A stretch of 64,000 bases of DNA, taken from NCBI RefSeq assembly GCF_003010915.2, contig NZ_CP028426.1:310001-374000 (forward strand), written 5' to 3'. The notes under the pieces were generated by a model that searched no databases, had not been told where the DNA came from, and saw only the letters and a list, made by a program, of their open reading frames with translations. Numbering within the stretch: position 1 is the stretch's first letter; every line of letters begins with the position of its first letter. The position numbers and the translations under genes were made by a program. Positions 50,694 through 64,000 of this stretch are shown one piece after another. This stretch comes from Gulosibacter molinativorax (GTDB lineage: Bacteria > Actinomycetota > Actinomycetes > Actinomycetales > Microbacteriaceae).

Positions 50694-51871
50694 CGCACGC
50701 ATACGACACCCTCGCAAGCGAGTGGCTCAGCGCGCTCGCAACTGAACTCGCGGGCGCGCGTGAACTACGCCGGGCACTCCACCTCGAGCCGCGCGTGAGC
50801 GGCGACGAGCGGGAGACGACCGACCTCGTCGCGAAGGCGATGGAGCTGGACATGGAGCGCACCGCCGATACCGGCGGCATCGGCAGAGTCGGGCCGAGCG
50901 CCGGGCTCGCGATCGGGCTTCGCGGCGAGCTGGATGCGCTGCCGGTGACCGAGGCGACCGGGCTCGGGTGGTCGGCAACAAACGGCGCGATGCACGCGTG
51001 CGGACACGACGTGCACCTCGCGGCACTCGCCGCGGTCGTTCGCGCGGCAAAGCATCTCGAGTTGCCATACGGCCTCGTCCCGGTACTGCAGCCACGCGAG
51101 GAGGCGTATCCCTCGGGCGCGCGCGACATCGTGCGGGAGGGGCGGCTCGAGCAGTACGGCATCGCGCACATGATCGGCGCCCACGTCCATCCCGGGGTTC
51201 CCGTCGGGAGCGTCGCGACTGGCGCTGGCTTCGTCAATGCCGCGGCGGGCGAGCTCGATATTCGGGTTTCGGGGCGCGGCGGTCACGGCGCGTATCCGCA
51301 CCAGGGTGCGGACGTCGCAACCGCAGTCGCCCAGATCGTGACGGGCCTCCCCGAAACGCTGCGCCGTAACTCGGACCCGATGGCTCCGGCGGTCGTGAGC
51401 GTCGGCACGATCACAGTGGGCTCGGGCGCGTCGAACGTCCTGCCCGGGGAGGGCCGAGTCTTTGCGACCATCCGCACCACCTCATCGGCCGAGGGTCGCA
51501 GACTCGCGCAAGTTCTCGCATCCTTCGCCGAACACCAGGCGCTAGCATTCGGCTGCACCGCCGAGCTGACCCACACCGAGGGCGAGCCGGAGCTCGCGAA
51601 CGACGCGATGCTCGCGGCCGAACTCGACTCGGTGCTCGAATCCCTCGGCCTCGGGCACACCGAACCGATGCGCTCGCTCGGGGCGGACGACTTCTCATTC
51701 TTCAGCGAGGCGGTCCCGAGCGTGATGTGCTTTGTCGGGGTGCTCGGTGACGGCGTCTCGCTGCACGACCCGACGTTCCTGCCGGACGAGGACGCGATCG
51801 AGCGCGTCGCGAAGACTCTCATCGCAGGGTACCTTGCCGGCGCGCGGAGAATCGACGCGGAGCAGGCATGA
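50690..51871 (+). CDS. M20 family amidohydrolase/peptidase
   Basis: 393 aa zinc-dependent amidohydrolase of the hippurate hydrolase/IAA-amino acid hydrolase group. Metal-binding GAMHACGHDVHLAALAA, catalytic QPREEAYPSGARDIV, dimerisation-domain RGGHGAYPHQGADVATAVAQIV and the final SLGADDFSFFSE. Such enzymes remove N-acyl groups from amino acids or amides. The start ATG overlaps the preceding stop (ATGA), and its own stop overlaps the regulator. Confidence 0.9.
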   Translation: MTHAYDTLASEWLSALATELAGARELRRALHLEPRVSGDERETTDLVAKAMELDMERTADTGGIGRVGPSAGLAIGLRGELDALPVTEATGLGWSATNGAMHACGHDVHLAALAAVVRAAKHLELPYGLVPVLQPREEAYPSGARDIVREGRLEQYGIAHMIGAHVHPGVPVGSVATGAGFVNAAAGELDIRVSGRGGHGAYPHQGADVATAVAQIVTGLPETLRRNSDPMAPAVVSVGTITVGSGASNVLPGEGRVFATIRTTSSAEGRRLAQVLASFAEHQALAFGCTAELTHTEGEPELANDAMLAAELDSVLESLGLGHTEPMRSLGADDFSFFSEAVPSVMCFVGVLGDGVSLHDPTFLPDEDAIERVAKTLIAGYLAGARRIDAEQA

Positions 51872-52806
51872 TCGAAGCAGCCGCCCAGCACTCCAGCGAG
51901 AGCGTGACCGAACGCATCAACGTGCGGTTCTCGGCGCTGACGAATGCTGAGCGGCGCGCCGCCCGGACGCTGCTGAGCGACTATCCCGTGGCGGGGCTCA
52001 CGAGCGTGCATCGCTTTGCCGAGGCGGCCGGGGTGAGTGCGGCAACGATCGTGCGGTTCACGAAGACCCTGGGCTTCGACGGCTATCGAGAATTCCAGGA
52101 CAGCCTCCGCGGCGAGATGCAGGCACGAGAGGACTCGGCACTATCGATCGCCCAGCGACGCGCTCCGAGCGGCGCAGCGGCGGGCGCGCTCGAGCAGCTG
52201 CGCGCATCCGAATCGGTGTATCTCGCTGGCATCGACAAGACCTTCACGGCCCTGCGGGAATCTGAGGTCGAGCAGCTGCTGCAATGGCTCTCGGATGCGC
52301 GCACCGGCATCGTCTCCGTGGGCGGCGCCTTCTCCGGATTGCTCGCGGAGTATCTCGTGCGGGAGCTCTCGATGTATCGCCCCGGGATGCGCCTGTGTCC
52401 GCAGGATGCGATTGGCCGCGTCGACCTGTTGGCGGACTCCGGACCGCGCGGGGATGTCTGGATCGTGTTTGATTTTCGGCGGTATTCGCCCGCGACCGAG
52501 CTCATCGCCGAGCAGGCGAAGCGCGCCGGGGCCCGGATCACGGTGATCACCGACCGCTGGCTGTCGCCGATCGCGAAGTTTGCGGATGCCGTACTGAGTT
52601 GCCGCGTCGAGGCACGAGGTCCATCCGACACACTCGTGCCCGCGATGGCGCTCGTCGAGGCGCTGTGCGAAAGCGCCGTCGCGCGTATCGGCGAGCCCGG
52701 CCTGGCGCGGCTGAATCGAATGGATCCGCTGCGCACCCAACTGGAAGCGCCCGCAAGGATGCGGGACCACGAAAGGAATGCCATTGCCCAAGCCGATCAC
52801 GAATGA
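51868..52806 (+). CDS. RpiR/MurR-family transcriptional regulator
   Basis: 312 aa. N-terminal HTH-6 domain (ERINVRFSALTNAERRAARTLLSDYP...SVHRFAEAAGVSAATIVRFTKTLGFDGYREFQ), then a SIS sugar/phosphate-binding-type domain (about 125-265, GIVSVGGAFSGLLAEYLVRELS). RpiR proteins usually sense phosphosugars, but several control amine or amino acid catabolism. Embedded in the operon, it is probably the local regulator, with the inverted repeat at 46686-46728 as a candidate operator. Confidence 0.9.
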   Translation: MIEAAAQHSSESVTERINVRFSALTNAERRAARTLLSDYPVAGLTSVHRFAEAAGVSAATIVRFTKTLGFDGYREFQDSLRGEMQAREDSALSIAQRRAPSGAAAGALEQLRASESVYLAGIDKTFTALRESEVEQLLQWLSDARTGIVSVGGAFSGLLAEYLVRELSMYRPGMRLCPQDAIGRVDLLADSGPRGDVWIVFDFRRYSPATELIAEQAKRAGARITVITDRWLSPIAKFADAVLSCRVEARGPSDTLVPAMALVEALCESAVARIGEPGLARLNRMDPLRTQLEAPARMRDHERNAIAQADHE

Positions 52807-54115
52807 CCAGCGCGAGGCGGAGCTTGCCGCGTATGCGCGCGACCAGCAGGCGGTCGCCGGGGTAGAGCACCTGCGATTCTTCCCGCAGTCGATCTCGGGT
52901 GGGCTAGGGGCGTGGCTGCGTACTTCGGCCGGCCGTGAGGTCCTCGACTTCTCGGCGAGCTGGACGGCGGCGGCCTTCGGGCATGGGAACGAAGCCGTCG
53001 CAGAGGCCATCTCGGCCGCCGCACGGAACGGTGGCGGCGCATCCGTGCTCTCGAGCGCGATCGACGAAACCACGCGACTGGCCGAGGGCCTCATCGACCT
53101 CGTGCCGCTGCGCGAGACCGATCGGGCAGAGAAGCGCGCCTACCTCGGTCTCGGCGGGACCGACGCGAACACGGTCGCGATTGCCGCCGCCCGTCACGTT
53201 ACTGGGCGAAGCGGGATCGTCGCGTTCCGCGGCAGCTACCACGGCGGGCATGGGCCGTCCGAGCAGGTCTCGGGTATCGGCATCCCTGTGGGGCAGGATG
53301 CGCCGCAGTCGCGGCTGGTCGAGTATCCGGTGGCCCAGAGCGACCTCGACCACACGCGGGCCCAGCTCACATCGCTGCTCGCAACGGAGGACTTTGCGGC
53401 TGTCATCGTCGAGGCCGTGCAGTGCGACGGCGGAGTCCTCGTGCCGCCCGCCGATTTCTTGCCGCTCGTTCGTGAGCTCTGCGATGCACATGGCGTGCTC
53501 CTCGTCGTGGACGAGGTCAAAGCTGGGCTGGGCCGCACCGGGCAGCTGTTGGCGTACCAGGCCACCGATGTGCGGCCCGATCTCGTTACGCTCGGGAAAT
53601 CGCTCGGCGGCGGACTCCCGGTCTCGGCCGCCGTCGGTCCCCGCGACGCGCTTTCCGAACCCCGCGCATCCGCGCTGTTGACCACCGCCGGTGCGCCTAT
53701 CCCGGCCGCCGCGGCCAATGCCGTGCTCGACCTGCTCGAGGACGGATCGCTCGCGCGGCGGACCGCACGCCTCGGGGAAATCGCGCGGCAGGCGCTCGAG
53801 ACCTATCGGGCAAGCGACCGGCCGGGGCACGCAGCTGTGGTGGATGTGCGGGGTCGCGGCCTGTTGCTCGGCCTCGAGCTGGGCAGCGTGGCCGGGTTCT
53901 CGCCCGATCAGGTCGCCGCGCTCGCGGTGTACCGCGCGTGGGAGCTCGGATGTGCGCTGTACGTCGTGCGCGACAACGTCCTCGAGATCACCCCGCCGCT
54001 CGTCATCGGCGAGGCGGAGCTGCTCGAGGGGATCGAGTGCATCCTCACAGCGATCGATGACGTCGCGGCGAAGCACGTGCCGCTCGACACCATCGCCCAG
54101 TACGGCGGCTGGTAG
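52784..54115 (+). CDS. Class III PLP-dependent aminotransferase
   Basis: 443 aa omega-amino acid/diamine aminotransferase fold: LDFSASWTAAAFGHGNEAVAEAI, VDEVKAGLGRTGQLLAYQ with the PLP-contacting Asp, and PLP K272 in LGKSLGGGLPVSAAVG. I favour TTG 52784, six nt after AAAGGA (52772-52777); the ATG at 52778 abuts that site. It overlaps the regulator by 23 nt. With the decarboxylase downstream it may transaminate a diamine or diamino acid. It could also act as the missing ArgD, but position argues against that. Confidence 0.88.
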   Translation: MPKPITNDQREAELAAYARDQQAVAGVEHLRFFPQSISGGLGAWLRTSAGREVLDFSASWTAAAFGHGNEAVAEAISAAARNGGGASVLSSAIDETTRLAEGLIDLVPLRETDRAEKRAYLGLGGTDANTVAIAAARHVTGRSGIVAFRGSYHGGHGPSEQVSGIGIPVGQDAPQSRLVEYPVAQSDLDHTRAQLTSLLATEDFAAVIVEAVQCDGGVLVPPADFLPLVRELCDAHGVLLVVDEVKAGLGRTGQLLAYQATDVRPDLVTLGKSLGGGLPVSAAVGPRDALSEPRASALLTTAGAPIPAAAANAVLDLLEDGSLARRTARLGEIARQALETYRASDRPGHAAVVDVRGRGLLLGLELGSVAGFSPDQVAALAVYRAWELGCALYVVRDNVLEITPPLVIGEAELLEGIECILTAIDDVAAKHVPLDTIAQYGGW

Positions 54116-54157
54116 CCGCACTTACCAACACGAATCGAACAACGAAAGGAGACCCGG

Positions 54158-56398
54158 GTGAAGAACACCGGCTTCTCAATTGCTGTCCTGACCGATCGAC
54201 GCGATGACGCGTTGCGCCTCCGGCATCCAATCGATGACCTGCTGCCGGAACTCGAGCAGCGTGGCGCGAACGTGGAGACGCTGCAGCGAACCGGCCACGC
54301 GGGATCGTACGGACGCGTATTCACCGACTCGTCGACGATCATTTATCACGTCGATCAGGCAGCGCTCGACGACGAGGCAGCCAACGACGGCTCCGAGGCG
54401 TTGCAGCGATTCGTGCGCGAGGTCCGGGCCGAAAACGCCGAGATTCCGGTGTACCTATACGGGGAACAGCTCACCGCGCGGCGCATCCCCGACGACGTCT
54501 TGGGCGAAGTCGCGGGTGTCATCAATGCGTTCGAGGACACGCCCTCGTTCGTGGCACGGCTGATTCAGCGCGAGGCCAACCGCTACGTCGAACGCCTCGC
54601 GCCGCCGTTCTTCCGCGCACTAATGCACTACGCCAACGACGGCGCGTACTCGTGGCACACGCCCGGCCACTCCGGGGGCACGGCGTTCCTGAAGTCGCCG
54701 GTCGGCACGCTCTTTCACGACTTCTTTGGCGAGAACATGTTGCAGGCGGATGTGTGCAACGCGGTCGAGGAGCTCGGCCAGCTGCTCGATCACACCGGGC
54801 CGGTCGCGGAATCGGAAGCGCGAGCGGCGGAGACCTTCGGCGCCGACCACCTCTACTTCGTGACGAACGGCACCTCGACGTCCAACAAGATCGTCTGGAA
54901 CTCGGCGGTCGCTCCCGGCGACGTAGTCATCGTGGACCGCAACTGCCACAAGTCGATCCTCCACGCGATCATGCTCACGGGCGCGATCCCGATCTACCTC
55001 AAGCCCACGCGCAACCGCGCCGGCATCATCGGTCCGATTGCGCGCGCCGAATTCAGTCCCGAGTCGATCCGCGACAAGATCGCCGCGCATCCGTTCATTG
55101 ACGACCCCGACGTGACCCCGCGCATCCTGACCTTGACGCAGAGCACGTACGACGGCATCGTGTACAACGCCGAGGAGATTAAGCGCACGCTCGACGGGGC
55201 GATTGAGGTTATGCACTTCGACGAGGCATGGCTGCCGCACGCGCGGTTCCACGAGCTCTACCGCGGGATGCACGCCGTCGATGAGCGCTTGCCCCGCACG
55301 ACGGAATCGCTCGTGTACTCGACGCAGTCGACGCACAAGCTCTTGGCAGGACTCTCGCAGGCTTCGCAGATCCTGGTGCAAAACGCCGAGAATCGGCAGC
55401 TCGACCCGAACATCTTCAACGAGGCGTATCTCATGCACACCTCGACGAGCCCGCAATACTCGATCGTCGCGAGCTGCGATGTTTCGGCCGAGATGATGCG
55501 GGGCGTGGGCGGCCATGCCCTCGTCGAGGAGACGATCATGGAGGCGATGGAGTTCCGTCGCGCGATCATCCGCATCGCGGAAGAGACCGAGAACGACGAC
55601 TGGTGGTTCAGCGTGTGGGGTCCCGACACACCGGCGCGCGAGGGCCTCGCCGATCGTGCCGAGTGGGAACTCACGAACGACCAGCACTGGCACGGTTTCG
55701 AGCACGTCGACGAGGGCTTCACGATGCTCGACCCAATCAAGGTCACGCTGATGACCCCGGGGCTCGACACCGACGGCACCTTTGATAGGACGGGCATCCC
55801 CGGGCTCGTGCTCACGAAGTACCTTGCCGAGCACGACATCGTGGTCGAAAAGACCGGGCTGTATTCGCTGTTCGTGCTCTTCACGATCGGCATCACGAAG
55901 GGCCGCTGGAACACGCTGATTGCGGAGCTACACCGGTTCAAGCGCGCCTACGACCGCGATGCGCCGCTGCGCGAAGTGATGCCAGAGTTCGTCGCCGTGC
56001 ATCCGCTCTACAACAACTTCGGACTGCGCGAGCTTTGCGATGCGCTGCACGGCGCCTATCGGGCGGGGGACTTCGCGAACCTCACGACCGACGTCTACCT
56101 CGACGAGCCCGAGGTCGCGATGCTGCCCTCGGATGCGTGGGCCGCGATGACCACGGGTCGCATCGAGCACGTCTCCCTGGACGAGCTTGCGGGGCGAATC
56201 ACCGCGGTGTTGCTCACGCCCTACCCGCCGGGAATCCCCCTGCTTGTGCCGGGCGAGCGCGTGACCGAAGGAATCGTCAACTACTTGCGCACAGAAGCTG
56301 AACTCGCGACGCGCTTCCCAGGGTTCAAGGGCATCACGCACGGCCTCGGCACGGGCGAGGATGGCCGCATCACCGTCGCGTGCGTCCGCGAGAGCTAG
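54158..56398 (+). CDS. Orn/Lys/Arg decarboxylase (fold I, inducible type)
   Basis: 746 aa PLP decarboxylase with the N-terminal wing domain (about 1-130), the core HTPGHSGGTAFLKSPVGTLF...FGENMLQADV, K394 in STHKLLAGLSQ as the PLP lysine, VMHFDEAWLPHARFHELY and a C-terminal domain ending near 745. Length and the wing domain match biodegradative arginine, lysine or ornithine decarboxylases, which make agmatine, cadaverine or putrescine and consume protons. Substrate is not fixed by motifs I can read. GTG start behind AAAGGAGA. Confidence 0.92.
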   Translation: MKNTGFSIAVLTDRRDDALRLRHPIDDLLPELEQRGANVETLQRTGHAGSYGRVFTDSSTIIYHVDQAALDDEAANDGSEALQRFVREVRAENAEIPVYLYGEQLTARRIPDDVLGEVAGVINAFEDTPSFVARLIQREANRYVERLAPPFFRALMHYANDGAYSWHTPGHSGGTAFLKSPVGTLFHDFFGENMLQADVCNAVEELGQLLDHTGPVAESEARAAETFGADHLYFVTNGTSTSNKIVWNSAVAPGDVVIVDRNCHKSILHAIMLTGAIPIYLKPTRNRAGIIGPIARAEFSPESIRDKIAAHPFIDDPDVTPRILTLTQSTYDGIVYNAEEIKRTLDGAIEVMHFDEAWLPHARFHELYRGMHAVDERLPRTTESLVYSTQSTHKLLAGLSQASQILVQNAENRQLDPNIFNEAYLMHTSTSPQYSIVASCDVSAEMMRGVGGHALVEETIMEAMEFRRAIIRIAEETENDDWWFSVWGPDTPAREGLADRAEWELTNDQHWHGFEHVDEGFTMLDPIKVTLMTPGLDTDGTFDRTGIPGLVLTKYLAEHDIVVEKTGLYSLFVLFTIGITKGRWNTLIAELHRFKRAYDRDAPLREVMPEFVAVHPLYNNFGLRELCDALHGAYRAGDFANLTTDVYLDEPEVAMLPSDAWAAMTTGRIEHVSLDELAGRITAVLLTPYPPGIPLLVPGERVTEGIVNYLRTEAELATRFPGFKGITHGLGTGEDGRITVACVRES

Positions 56399-56435
56399 GG
56401 ATCCGGGCGATGCCATCGATGCACCACAGAATTGG

Positions 56436-56441
56436 TACTGT
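56436..56441 (+). promoter_or_regulatory. -10 box of tyrS (leaderless)
   Basis: TACTGT ends 7 nt before the GTG at 56449; no Shine-Dalgarno. Confidence 0.45.
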
Positions 56442-56448
56442 TAGCGGC

Positions 56449-57753
56449 GTGACTTTACGTGATCTCTCTTGGCAACAGAACGATGCATCGTTCGACCACA
56501 TCCTCGATGAACTCGAGTGGCGCGGTTATATTCACGTCTCGACCGACCTGGAAGAGCTCCGTGCCCGGATGAACGAGGGCCCGATCACGTATTACTGCGG
56601 CTTCGACCCGACCGCGCCGAGCCTCCACCTCGGCCACCTCGTGCAGCTGCTGCTCCTGCGCCGTCTCCAGCTCGCGGGCAACAACCCGATTGGTGTGGTC
56701 GGCGGCTCGACCGGCCTCATCGGCGACCCGCGTCCGACTGCGGAGCGCACGCTGAACTCGCGCGAAGTGGTCGCCGACTGGGTTGGGAAGCTCCGCGACC
56801 AGATCGAGGGCTACCTTGACTTCGAGGGTGACAACGGGGCGCAGATGGTCAACAACCTCGACTGGACGGCCGAGCTCTCGGCGATCGACTTCCTCCGCGA
56901 CATCGGCAAGCACTTCCGTGTCGGTGCGATGCTTAAGAAGGATGCGGTTGCCGCGCGCCTCAACTCGGATGCGGGTATTTCGTACACCGAGTTCAGCTAC
57001 CAGATTCTGCAGGCATATGACTTCCTGCAGCTCTACAAGCGCTATGGCCTGGAGCTGCAGACGGGTGGTTCGGACCAGTGGGGCAACCTCGTTGGGGGAG
57101 TGGACCTCGTTCGCCGCGCCGAGGGCGCAAGCGTGCACGCACTCGGTTCCCCGCTCATCACGAATTCTGACGGCACGAAGTTCGGCAAGTCCGAAGGCAA
57201 CGCCATCTGGATCAATGCCGAACTGACTTCGCCGTACGCGTTCTACCAGTTCTGGCTCAACACCGACGACGCCGATGTCATCAGCCGCCTCAAGGTATTC
57301 ACGTTCTACTCGCGCGAGGAAATCGGCGAATTCGAACGGAAGGTTGCGGATGAACCGTTCCGTCGAGAGGCGCAGCGAGCGCTCGCCCGGGCGGTGACGG
57401 TGCTCGTCCACGGCGAAGAAGCGACCGATAACGCGATTGCGGCATCGGAAGCGTTGTTTGGTCAGGGCGACCTGTTGGCGCTGAACGCCGAAACGCTGCA
57501 GCAGGCGATCGCGGAACTGCCGAACACCGAGTCCACCGTCGGCGCCGAACTTTCGCAGGTGCTTGTCGATACCGGAGCGGTGGAATCGCTGAGTGCCGCG
57601 CGCCGCGCGATCAAGCAGGGCGGGGTTTCGCTCAACAACGCTCGCATCGAGGATGAACACCGCGTCATCGAATCAGGCGACCTGCTGCCCGGTAGCGTTA
57701 TCGTGGTGCGCCGCGGTAAAAAGACGCTGGTCGGCGCAACGATCAGCGAGTAG
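56449..57753 (+). CDS. tyrS: Tyrosine--tRNA ligase
   Basis: Class I synthetase, 434 aa. HIGH-type motif in CGFDPTAPSLHLGHLVQL, tyrosine pocket YQILQAYDFLQLY, QTGGSDQWGN, and KMSKS-equivalent KFGKSEGNA. C-terminal S4 RNA-binding domain (SLSAARRAIKQGGVSLNNARI). GTG 56449 gives the standard N terminus and is leaderless; the frame extends upstream to 56380 without support. It precedes the rRNA operon. Confidence 0.96.
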   Translation: MTLRDLSWQQNDASFDHILDELEWRGYIHVSTDLEELRARMNEGPITYYCGFDPTAPSLHLGHLVQLLLLRRLQLAGNNPIGVVGGSTGLIGDPRPTAERTLNSREVVADWVGKLRDQIEGYLDFEGDNGAQMVNNLDWTAELSAIDFLRDIGKHFRVGAMLKKDAVAARLNSDAGISYTEFSYQILQAYDFLQLYKRYGLELQTGGSDQWGNLVGGVDLVRRAEGASVHALGSPLITNSDGTKFGKSEGNAIWINAELTSPYAFYQFWLNTDDADVISRLKVFTFYSREEIGEFERKVADEPFRREAQRALARAVTVLVHGEEATDNAIAASEALFGQGDLLALNAETLQQAIAELPNTESTVGAELSQVLVDTGAVESLSAARRAIKQGGVSLNNARIEDEHRVIESGDLLPGSVIVVRRGKKTLVGATISE

Positions 57754-57776
57754 ACCGAAACGGTTGCTCTCGCAGA

Positions 57777-57824
57777 CAGGCCCGAAGCTCGGGGCGTGAC
57801 ACGCCCGGGTTTCGGGCCTGATTT
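57777..57824 (+). terminator. Terminator after tyrS
   Basis: CAGGCCCGAA (57777-57786) pairs with 57811-57820 with a second GC-rich inner stem (GGGCG/CGCCC), followed by ATTT. Confidence 0.65.
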
Positions 57825-58054
57825 GCACCAACCCCCGGATGGCCGTAATGTTTTCTCTTGTCGCCGCGAGGTGCGAAACACTGCAGAGTGGTTCGGCCCC
57901 AAGGCAGCGACCAGATCGGCGGAAACGCACAGGAATAGCTAAGCTAGACCTGGAAGCTTCCTGACTCACTTGCTAACTGAGGTTGGCTGGGTCTAGACTC
58001 GAGACCTACGGTTTCGATCTACCGAAACTGGGTTAACGGAGCGGAAACGCCGAG

Positions 58055-58082
58055 TTGACATGCCGAGAAAATTCGGTAATCT
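58055..58082 (+). promoter_or_regulatory. rRNA operon promoter
   Basis: Consensus -35 TTGACA (58055-58060), 16-nt spacer, -10 TAATCT (58077-58082), about 295 nt upstream of the mature 16S start. The best sigma70-type match in the window. Other promoters between 57825 and 58054 are possible but less clear. Confidence 0.75.
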
Positions 58083-58376
58083 AATCAAGTTGCTCCCGAG
58101 GCAACGCCCACAGTCTTGTGAGGCAGAGCGCGGGGAGCATCCGATCCTTGAGAACTCAACAGTGTGCACTTTTATTGTCTAATGCCATTTTGGACCCTTT
58201 TGTGGTTCCTTATTTTGGATAAAAGTAAAGCCAGTACATGCCCCGTGTGGGTGTGTGTGGTTTGTTTTGTCAGTTGATTGAACTCAGCCTGTCGGTGTCG
58301 CCTTTTGGGTGGTGCGGGGTTGGTTTGTGAATAAAGTTTGCCGATGCCTGGTTTTGCTGGGTGTTGGTGTTGTTCA
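58083..58376 (+). other. 16S rRNA leader
   Basis: Transcribed leader with AT-rich tracts and a T/G-rich stretch before the 16S. It should contain the RNase III stem and antitermination sites; I do not see a clear boxA. No tRNA or ORF is recognisable. Confidence 0.55.
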
Positions 58377-63343
<4,967 letters not shown>

Positions 63344-63464
63344 AATGTTGTTCGCGTCCGCTTTGTGGTTCTCGATATATAGTCGGGCATCACGCTGTCA
63401 CTAGGGCTACTGACTTGTTTGGTTGGTGGTGTTGGTGGGGTGTGGTGGTTGATAATTCGATAGT

Positions 63465-63584
63465 GTTTCGGTGGTTATAGCGAGATGGAAACGCCCGGTT
63501 ACATTCCGAACCCGGAAGCTAAGCGTCTTTGCGCCGATGGTACTGCATGGGGGACTGTGTGGGAGAGTAGGTCACTGCCGGACT
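63465..63584 (+). rRNA. rrf: 5S ribosomal RNA
   Basis: About 120 nt with the conserved GGAAACGCCCGGTTACATTCC, CCGAACCCGGAAGCTAAG and GGGAGAGTAGGTCACTGCC. It lies 121 nt after the 23S end with no tRNA in between. Confidence 0.94.
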
Positions 63585-63591
63585 TCTTTTT

Positions 63592-63628
63592 GAGGGGGAC
63601 ACTCGTTTTGGGTGTTCCCCTCTTTTTT
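63592..63628 (+). terminator. rRNA operon terminator
   Basis: GAGGGGGACAC (63592-63602) pairs with 63612-63622 (one G-T pair), followed by six T. Confidence 0.9.
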
Positions 63629-63713
63629 GTTTCCGAAACAAATGCCCAAAGGTCTGCGAGCGCGTAGACTTGCAGGTGATAACTCCACAGCGCACCGACG
63701 AAGGGAACTAATA

Positions 63714-64000
63714 ATGGCTGAAGACCGCCGAGACGGCCGAGACAGGCGAAACGACCGCAATCAATCTGGCGACGGTCGGCGAAACAGCCAGGACCGAGGT
63801 CGGTCCGGAAGCCAAGATTCCCGCGACGGTGCACGTGGCAATAGCTCGCGCGATGGCGGATACCGCAAGCGCAACGAATCGTACCGTTCTCGGGACGATC
63901 GCGATGGTGGCGGTCGCGGAGAGCGGCGCTCCTATGGGCGCGACGGTGAACGCAAGCAGTACGGTCGTGATGACGACCGTCGCAAGTCGTACGGCGGCAG
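63714..64000 (+). CDS. Arg/Asp/Gly-rich low-complexity protein (3' truncated by window edge)
   Basis: The frame opens with ATG at 63714 behind AAGGGA and stays open to base 64000 (95 codons). It reads MAEDRRDGRDRRNDRNQSGD and continues with repeats of DRR, SRD, GGR, YG and KS. No folded domain is visible; composition suggests a disordered nucleic-acid-binding N terminus. Similar Arg-rich stretches head longer proteins next to rRNA operons in related actinobacteria, but I cannot name the family from this part. TAGACT near 63665 may be its -10. Confidence 0.7.
   Translation, partial: MAEDRRDGRDRRNDRNQSGDGRRNSQDRGRSGSQDSRDGARGNSSRDGGYRKRNESYRSRDDRDGGGRGERRSYGRDGERKQYGRDDDRRKSYGG

Overview
This is a chromosomal segment of a high-GC actinobacterium, most likely of the family Microbacteriaceae. 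Three things support this. Conserved actinobacterial gene blocks are present: ftsK-pgsA-cinA-clgR-DUF3046-recA-recX, miaB-miaA-dapF-hflX-lexA, hisCBH-priA-sseB, DUF1844/infC-rpmI-rplT-trmH-pheST, argCJBFH-tyrS. The 16S/23S/5S rRNA operon has no spacer tRNAs. Many genes have a -10 box only 6-9 nt before the start codon, a leaderless mRNA arrangement common in actinobacteria. I cannot fix genus or species from the window alone.

Layout. 1-6.7 kb: chromosome translocase FtsK (5' end outside the window), phospholipid synthase PgsA, CinA/PncC amidase, a ClgR-type regulator, DUF3046, then SOS-controlled recA and recX. 6.8-14.8 kb: an accessory block lying between recX and miaB, with a SulP anion transporter, a convergent ABC-F ATPase with an attenuator-like leader, and a beta-glucoside operon (PTS EIIBCA, 6-phospho-beta-glucosidase, HAD phosphatase). 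14.9-22.1 kb: tRNA modification (miaB, miaA), a dapF homologue lacking both catalytic cysteines, an RsmC-like methyltransferase, hflX, and the divergent SOS pair lexA / small LysM membrane protein. 22.2-31.8 kb: histidine genes, SseB-like protein, CtpE-like P-type ATPase, infC-rpmI-rplT and a TrmH methyltransferase. 31.9-40.8 kb: glutamate-type ABC transporter, pheST, and sufS-sufU on the minus strand. 40.9-46.5 kb: argC-J-B-F-H without argD.

46.8-56.4 kb: the least conventional region. It is a tightly overlapping run of an APC permease, a glutamine-synthetase-like ligase, a FluG-type amidohydrolase, an M20 amidohydrolase, an RpiR regulator, a class III aminotransferase and an Orn/Lys/Arg-type decarboxylase. 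I read it as an inducible pathway for uptake and conversion of an amino acid or amine through gamma-glutamyl or N-acyl intermediates; the substrate is not determined by the sequence. 56.4-64 kb: tyrS, then the rRNA operon, then the start of an Arg/Asp/Gly-rich low-complexity protein that runs off the window.

The most interesting items are the double Cys-to-Ser DapF homologue, the permease-to-decarboxylase cluster, the MKLY/MERMKLY leader ORF before the ABC-F gene, the 12-codon leader ORF in the lexA 5' UTR, the SOS boxes on both sides of the lexA/LysM intergenic region, an AUC-initiated infC, and short direct repeats that duplicate the 3' ends of argF and argH. I found no CRISPR array, insertion sequence, prophage or tRNA gene.
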